A model generated the notes under the pieces. That model was not told the origin of the DNA and ran no database searches. It saw only the letters and a list, made by a program, of their open reading frames with translations. A stretch of DNA of 64,000 nt, from the NCBI RefSeq assembly GCF_021018805.1, contig NC_086248.1, positions 58,719,485-58,783,484 of the forward strand, read 5' to 3'. A program made the position numbers and the translations under genes. How positions within the stretch are numbered: position 1 is the stretch's first letter; each line of letters opens with the position of its first letter. Below are positions 60,613-64,000 of the stretch, piece after piece. This stretch comes from Prinia subflava. Lineage: Eukaryota; Chordata; Aves; Passeriformes; Cisticolidae.

Positions 60613-63600
60613 CCTTTTGTTACTAATTACCACAGTATGAAAAAAAAACCAAACCTGTAAATCTAACCCATATATTTTGCTTGTTTGGTACAACTATTGT
60701 TTTATTCAGTACATTTAGCATGTATATCTTCATTTTCTGTGTCATTGTTTCATGAAATACCTGAGGCTATCTTCTAGAAATCTTAAAAGCTCATGGCCTG
60801 ATTGTGATTTCACACTGAGTCACTCCACTGACATCATCAGGGCTGCATGAGAATAAATCAGAGCATGATGAAAACCACACTGAGATGAGTGTATTGGGGT
60901 CTACATTCAGCTTTAAAGTCAGTCTAAATGAAAGTAAAAATAGACCACACAGATTTATACTTCACCATTCTTAATCAGGCTTTTTTCACTTTGATCCTCC
61001 CTAGGATGCTTCTATTGTATTCTCCAAATAGCAAAAAAAAAAGTTATCATGAGACCCCACACAGTATCTACGTTTCAGAGTCAGTAAATAAAATCCCTGA
61101 GGACTCTTAAGAACAGTTGTCAGTTTTCTCTAAAAGTAACCAAGTACCAAACAGCAGAAAGTGAGGACTGTGCTGTAGATCAGATTATGACAATAATGAT
61201 GATGAACCTAGTCAAAGGTTCTAACTGAGGTTCATCAAAAATCACCACCCTAAAATATTTCCTTATTGTAAGTTTCAAATTCACTTTCCAAAACACACCA
61301 AGATCTTGGTGGGTTTAGGCAAAGTACCTTAATGTACATTATAGTAAAGCTGCCTGCCCAACCTGAAGTACAGACCCTGTACGAAGTCAGAGCAGCAACT
61401 GAGGCTTCCAAAGATTCCCTTCCCTTCTGCTCCTACAACAGTAGCCATCATCCTGACTCCACAGGGGAAGTAGCAGCTCCAGCTTGGTTTTCAGGGTTCT
61501 GGCACAGGCAAAGGCAGCAGCACAGTGGTGACCTTGTTCCTGTACAGCAACGTGCTGCCTTTATTTTTTGCCAACATTGCCTTTATTTATGCCAGCTGCA
61601 CTCCTATGAAATGCACAACATTCTCAAGAGGTGTTGAAAAAGCACTGTCTGTATCTGCTAGTGCAGAAGGATGCAATGGAAACAGAAAGGGCAGTACCAG
61701 AGCTGAAATTCATATCCTGTTACAAATAGAGCTGCATGAGCATATGCTGCAACTGAGAAGCAACTGTGATGTTGGCTCATGAACACAAGAAGTGACCCTA
61801 ATTACAACACCAATAGGTGTTTCCTACCAGGCTGCAGCAACTGATGAAACTCATTCTAAGCTGACCCTTGCAATACAGGAACAACATTTGCCTCTTACTC
61901 TCCTTGTGAAAAGAAGGGGAGAAATAGCTGACACTTCTCGGTTAACATTTATTCAAACAAAAGAAAAAGTAATTTGTCCAGTGCCTCTGCTGGTAAGAAT
62001 GTGTACCTGGCCTATCAATCACCTCCAGTGAAGATAACAAATTGTTTTCTTTCAGGTAAAAAAAGCAAAGTCTTTGGCCTAAGAGGTCAGATGCCCACTC
62101 TTCTCTGTGTATGTACACTGAAGAAGAAGAGGCCACAGGCCACTTAGAATTAATAAACAAATATCTAAATACCTACATAAGGTCAGAAAAACAAAATATT
62201 TGCTTAATTTTCTACTATGTAGCATTATCAGTATTTCTGGTATTAAGTTTTGCTAATTTTCATTTAACTGTTGTTTTTGCCAAGAAAAAAAGAAGATAAT
62301 TATTAGCACTTAGATATTACTGACCAGCATGAAACCACGTCCCAGGAAAAAAATCCCATTAACAAAGAAAAGTATTACTGAGTGAATTTCTACCGCCTCT
62401 AAAGTTTGCTACTTCTGTTTTTATTATCACTGTCGTTTCTAGCTGGTGAAACATATCCATCACTCCTGAAGGGAAACTGTACTCCAGACAAGGCACACCT
62501 CTGAAGAAATTACTTGGAGTGACCTCTAGTAAGTCCTCCTAGAAGCAACAAATTTGCAGCACAGAGGCTGAGCATGGGGCCCGGGGTCCAGGCATAACAT
62601 CACAGAGAGTGCAACAAGGAGCCAATGGTGAGAGCCAATGCTGGACTTGGCAGCAGAGCTGGAAAAAGGAGCAGGCACTGGGGGAAGGTGGGAGCTGGCC
62701 CCAAGAGGGATCAAACACTGCCAGCCTCCTTCCTCCAAGGACATTTGAACAGAAACACCTGGATTCCTCCCCACCAGTTCAATGCTGTGTTTCACACCAT
62801 GCTTATACCAACTCTTCCTGTATCGATTTGGGTACAAATTTCCCATGATGACAATGTCTGCATTTAAAGACTGCATCTCTTAATTCTGACTTATTTCCCC
62901 GGTCTGGGAAAGCAATAGTTTGTGACAGACTAGAAAAATTGAATGTTGTCTGGTCAACAAACAAGCCCAAACAAGTCTGCCACAGCACAGAAAGCTGAAA
63001 TACCTCACTCAGCTGCTTAATGGGACATAATGTTCACTGCATTACAACAAACTGTTCAATGTTTTTCAGCTCACTTTGCTTTTGTATCCTTGGCAATGAT
63101 GTTTGACTATGATATTCTTTCATACCAGGAAACTACAAAAACTGTAACAGAAATGATTACGTGCTACAACCTAGTATCCTGATCTATGCCTTAAAAACTG
63201 ATAGCTGCATACCACAGTATTTTCTAATTGTTTTGACAAAGGAGTTATACTTCCTGAAAGAAACTGAAAGTTTGAAGTCCTTGATCAAAGTCCAAGAAGC
63301 CTTTATAAACTTCAGTGGGTACAGCTTGTGTCCTATCTGGGGAGAGGGTAACATTGAAATGCACTGAAAAACTCAGTTTCCCATTGCTATTCTAGAGTAG
63401 TCCAAACTTGCTGGTCAACTTTTCATACTAAGGAGAAGAGTATCAAAGAGTGACTCTGAAAGCAAGTATCTGCAGATACCCTGAAGACCACTTGTCATAA
63501 AGGTTAAGAAAAAAAGTAGGTCCTCTAGGTTCCCAGCAGATGGAGGAAAACTCTTGTCACCCTCACAGTGTAAAAGAAAATGACCACACTAGTACTTTTG

Positions 63601-64000
63601 TAGGTAACTGCTATTGAAGTATTAACAGAATTAGTACAAAAATAATTAATGTAACTATTCAAGAAGTTTGACTAAAAGCATCACCTGAGTGACCCATTTC
63701 AGCCAATATATAACCAAATAATATATAAGAAAAACCCACAGTTTTCAGATCATTTACTCATTGTGAGGCCAGGTGAGTATAACCCCAAGCAGTCCCAAGC
63801 CAAAAGTGTGATGGAACGTTTCTGTCTGATAATCAGCTCAAATGCTAGCTTCTGCAGTAAAGTTCACGTTTGAGGCAAAGTGAATGTGAGAAGTTTCTTA
63901 AATTGTCCCCTGCAAGATCCACACCAGAACCTGGTACATTCTCATGATGAACTGAGTTATCAGAATATAACTAACAACTCCCCCCAATGGTGATTTTTAA

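Larger units (their letters stand above)
45974..64000 (-). other. Large 5' intron of SYNE1 (partial, at least 18 kb)
   Basis: All sequence right of exon 1 looks non-coding. I looked for a minus-strand exon encoding the expected IANVMQ-type N-terminal motif by scanning for its reverse complement and found none, so the first coding exon probably lies outside the window. Contents are CTG11, a possible alternative promoter, A17, an A/C-rich patch, a CR1 copy and otherwise AT-rich sequence with a few GC-richer patches (46480-46720, 57730-57870, 62540-62740). Confidence 0.8.

Noticed and set aside
1..64000. Prokaryotic-type systems, CRISPR arrays, tRNA/rRNA genes, endogenous viral genes
   Set aside because: I saw no spaced direct-repeat array, cloverleaf, rRNA core, LTR pair or viral protein motif. 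The window reads as an ordinary intron-rich avian gene.

Overview
This window is vertebrate nuclear DNA, most likely from a bird. It is AT-rich, dominated by introns, has no long open reading frames, and carries fragments of the CR1 LINE, the retroposon typical of birds and other reptiles. All the coding sequence I can support belongs to one gene on the minus strand: SYNE1 (nesprin-1, enaptin), recognised from remembered vertebrate protein sequence. I ran no database search.

Twenty coding exons run from 45973 (5' side) down to 429 (3' side). Splicing them gives 2657 nt, which is the last two bases of one codon plus 885 whole codons, with no stop and no frameshift. Every intron is GT-AG. The encoded part is the N-terminal actin-binding region followed by the first spectrin-type helices of the giant rod. 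Exons 1-4 complete the first calponin-homology domain (CH1), exon 5 is the Ser-rich linker leading into CH2, and exons 6-7 complete CH2. Exon 8 is a poorly conserved 16-residue linker, and exons 9-20 are spectrin-like coiled coil. The gene is open at both ends. The initiator-methionine exon is not visible in the 18 kb to the right of exon 1 and probably lies beyond the window. The next rod exon lies left of position 429.

Layout from right to left: 64000-45974 is a very large 5' intron with a CR1 copy at about 59.6-60.2 kb and a CTG triplet repeat at 48.27 kb; 45973-26992 holds CH1, the linker and CH2; 24266-24219 holds the short linker exon; 19374-429 holds the rod exons, densest between 19.4 and 13.2 kb and below 2.9 kb. 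Other intronic content is simple repeats (A44, an AT run, C13, CTG11, GAT runs), three CR1 pieces, a 17-bp perfect hairpin just upstream of the exon 4 acceptor, and a small CpG-rich patch at 14.6-14.74 kb.

I found no RNA gene, CRISPR array, complete mobile element, second protein-coding gene or new biological system. The points most worth checking are splicing details: a very weak donor after exon 18 with an in-frame alternative, the hairpin upstream of exon 4, and the divergent 48-nt exon. Two possible regulatory patches, at 48.2 kb and 14.6 kb, are the other candidates.
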